Source of the DNA: Alphaproteobacteria bacterium
Lineage (GTDB): Bacteria; Pseudomonadota; Alphaproteobacteria; UBA2136; JALTLI01
DNA: 13,842 bases
Reading direction: 5' to 3'
Assembly (NCBI GenBank): GCA_027005635.1
Contig: JALTLI010000130.1
Location: 1 to 13,842 of the forward strand
Shown: positions 13,269-13,842 of the stretch, in pieces
How positions within the stretch are numbered: position 1 is the first letter of the stretch
Layout: each line of letters opens with the position of its first letter
Made by a program: the position numbers and the translations under genes
The notes under the pieces: generated by a model
Told to the model about the DNA's origin: nothing
What the model saw: the letters and a program-made list of their open reading frames with translations, nothing else
The model's database searches: none

Positions 13269-13842
13269 TTAGTTTCTGTTTTCTTGGATAACATAAAAAA
13301 TGTGCATCATTAAAATAATTGCAACAAGCGGTAAAATAATATTAATAACTGGAACATTTGTGAAAAAAGTTATTAACATTCCACCTGCGTAAATGGTTAA
13401 TTTATTTTGTTCTATTAAAGTATCACTTTGTTTTCTTGGTATTCTTCTATCTGCTACAACTCTAAAAAATTCAGTACCTAACATGTAACCATTTGCTATG
13501 TAATATAATATAAAATATACAGGAGGAAAAAATAATACTGGTAATAATAAAATATTAATCCCTATTACTTTAAACATAAATAATATATCTGAAAATATTT
13601 TACTTTGATTTTTATTTGATTTTTCTATGTTATATTCTGATTTTTCTAGCTTATCTAATAAATTATCTTGGAACAAGCTAGCAATTAATGGCAATACAGC
13701 AGGAAATAAAAACCACGCAATAATAGACCCACCACCATACATAGCAAATACAGATAAAACACTAAGCCAGCCAATATCAAACGTATTTATTATATTTGAA
13801 AAAGTTGAGCCAATTACCAATATAAAAGCAATTAAACTAATA
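13269..13842 (-). CDS. EI24/CysZ-like membrane protein (5' end outside window)
   Basis: This is a polytopic membrane protein resembling the EI24/CysZ family, some members of which are sulfate transporters. The visible residues include AWFLFPAVLPLIASLFQDNL, a lysine-rich cytoplasmic stretch, then NGYMLGTEFFRVVADRRIPR, typical of the family, and closing hydrophobic helices. The frame remains open to the window edge and the TTG at 13820 is internal-looking, so the true start is outside. Its stop precedes the xseA ATG by 4 bases, suggesting a shared transcript. The family assignment is moderately sure; the substrate is not known. Confidence 0.75.
   Translation of the reverse strand, partial: ISLIAFILVIGSTFSNIINTFDIGWLSVLSVFAMYGGGSIIAWFLFPAVLPLIASLFQDNLLDKLEKSEYNIEKSNKNQSKIFSDILFMFKVIGINILLLPVLFFPPVYFILYYIANGYMLGTEFFRVVADRRIPRKQSDTLIEQNKLTIYAGGMLITFFTNVPVINIILPLVAIILMMHIFYVIQENRN

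Noticed and set aside
1..13842. tRNA, rRNA, CRISPR array, phage or defence genes
   Set aside because: No cloverleaf-like sequences, regularly spaced repeats or recognisable phage or defence proteins were seen on either strand.

Overview
The window is a compact, AT-rich bacterial chromosome segment in which every convincing gene lies on the minus strand, so transcription runs from position 13842 towards position 1. The gene content points to a low-GC alphaproteobacterium: atpI-atpB-atpE separate from the F1 genes, a DUF721 gene followed by a periplasmic DsbA-like gene, a ribosomal protein S16 with a long Ala/Glu tail, and a small-genome style with many overlapping genes. TGA is used as a stop (end of the small membrane protein gene before trmD), so the standard genetic code applies. 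The genus cannot be named from the sequence alone.

Layout in the direction of transcription. (1) 13842-12038: a partial EI24/CysZ-like membrane protein gene running off the window edge, then xseA (exonuclease VII large subunit). (2) 11760-12042: a roughly 280-bp element bounded by near-perfect 30-bp terminal inverted repeats and flanked by TA dinucleotides, best read as a MITE-like element. It supplies the xseA stop codon at one end and the ribosome binding site of the next gene at the other, and it holds one 65-codon ORF of unknown standing. (3) 11757-10510: a YegD-like Hsp70-family protein gene. (4) 10500-7413: the ribosome/tRNA operon rpsP-rimM-(small membrane protein)-trmD-rplS, with a structured rpsP leader and a hairpin terminator after rplS. 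(5) 7288-3506: a tightly overlapped run of a LON-domain protein, a degenerate uracil-DNA-glycosylase-like protein, a soluble lytic transglycosylase and rnhB (RNase HII). (6) 3426-6: an NAD-dependent sugar epimerase, a DUF721/DciA-like protein, a DsbA-like thiol oxidoreductase, then atpI, atpB and atpE, the start of the F0 ATP synthase cluster that presumably continues past position 1.

Most of the window is housekeeping: ribosome maturation, DNA replication and repair, cell-wall turnover and ATP synthesis. Translational coupling is heavy: TAATG-type or short overlaps occur at epimerase/DUF721, dsbA/atpI, UDG-like/LON, transglycosylase/UDG-like and rpsP/rimM. No stretch above 300 bases lacks a gene. 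The parts most worth a second look are the inverted-repeat element between xseA and the Hsp70 gene, the rpsP leader with an anti-Shine-Dalgarno-like motif in a predicted hairpin loop, the catalytically degenerate UDG-like protein, and the paired hairpins between atpB and atpE. I did not find a convincing new multi-gene system such as a defence island, CRISPR array or biosynthetic cluster.
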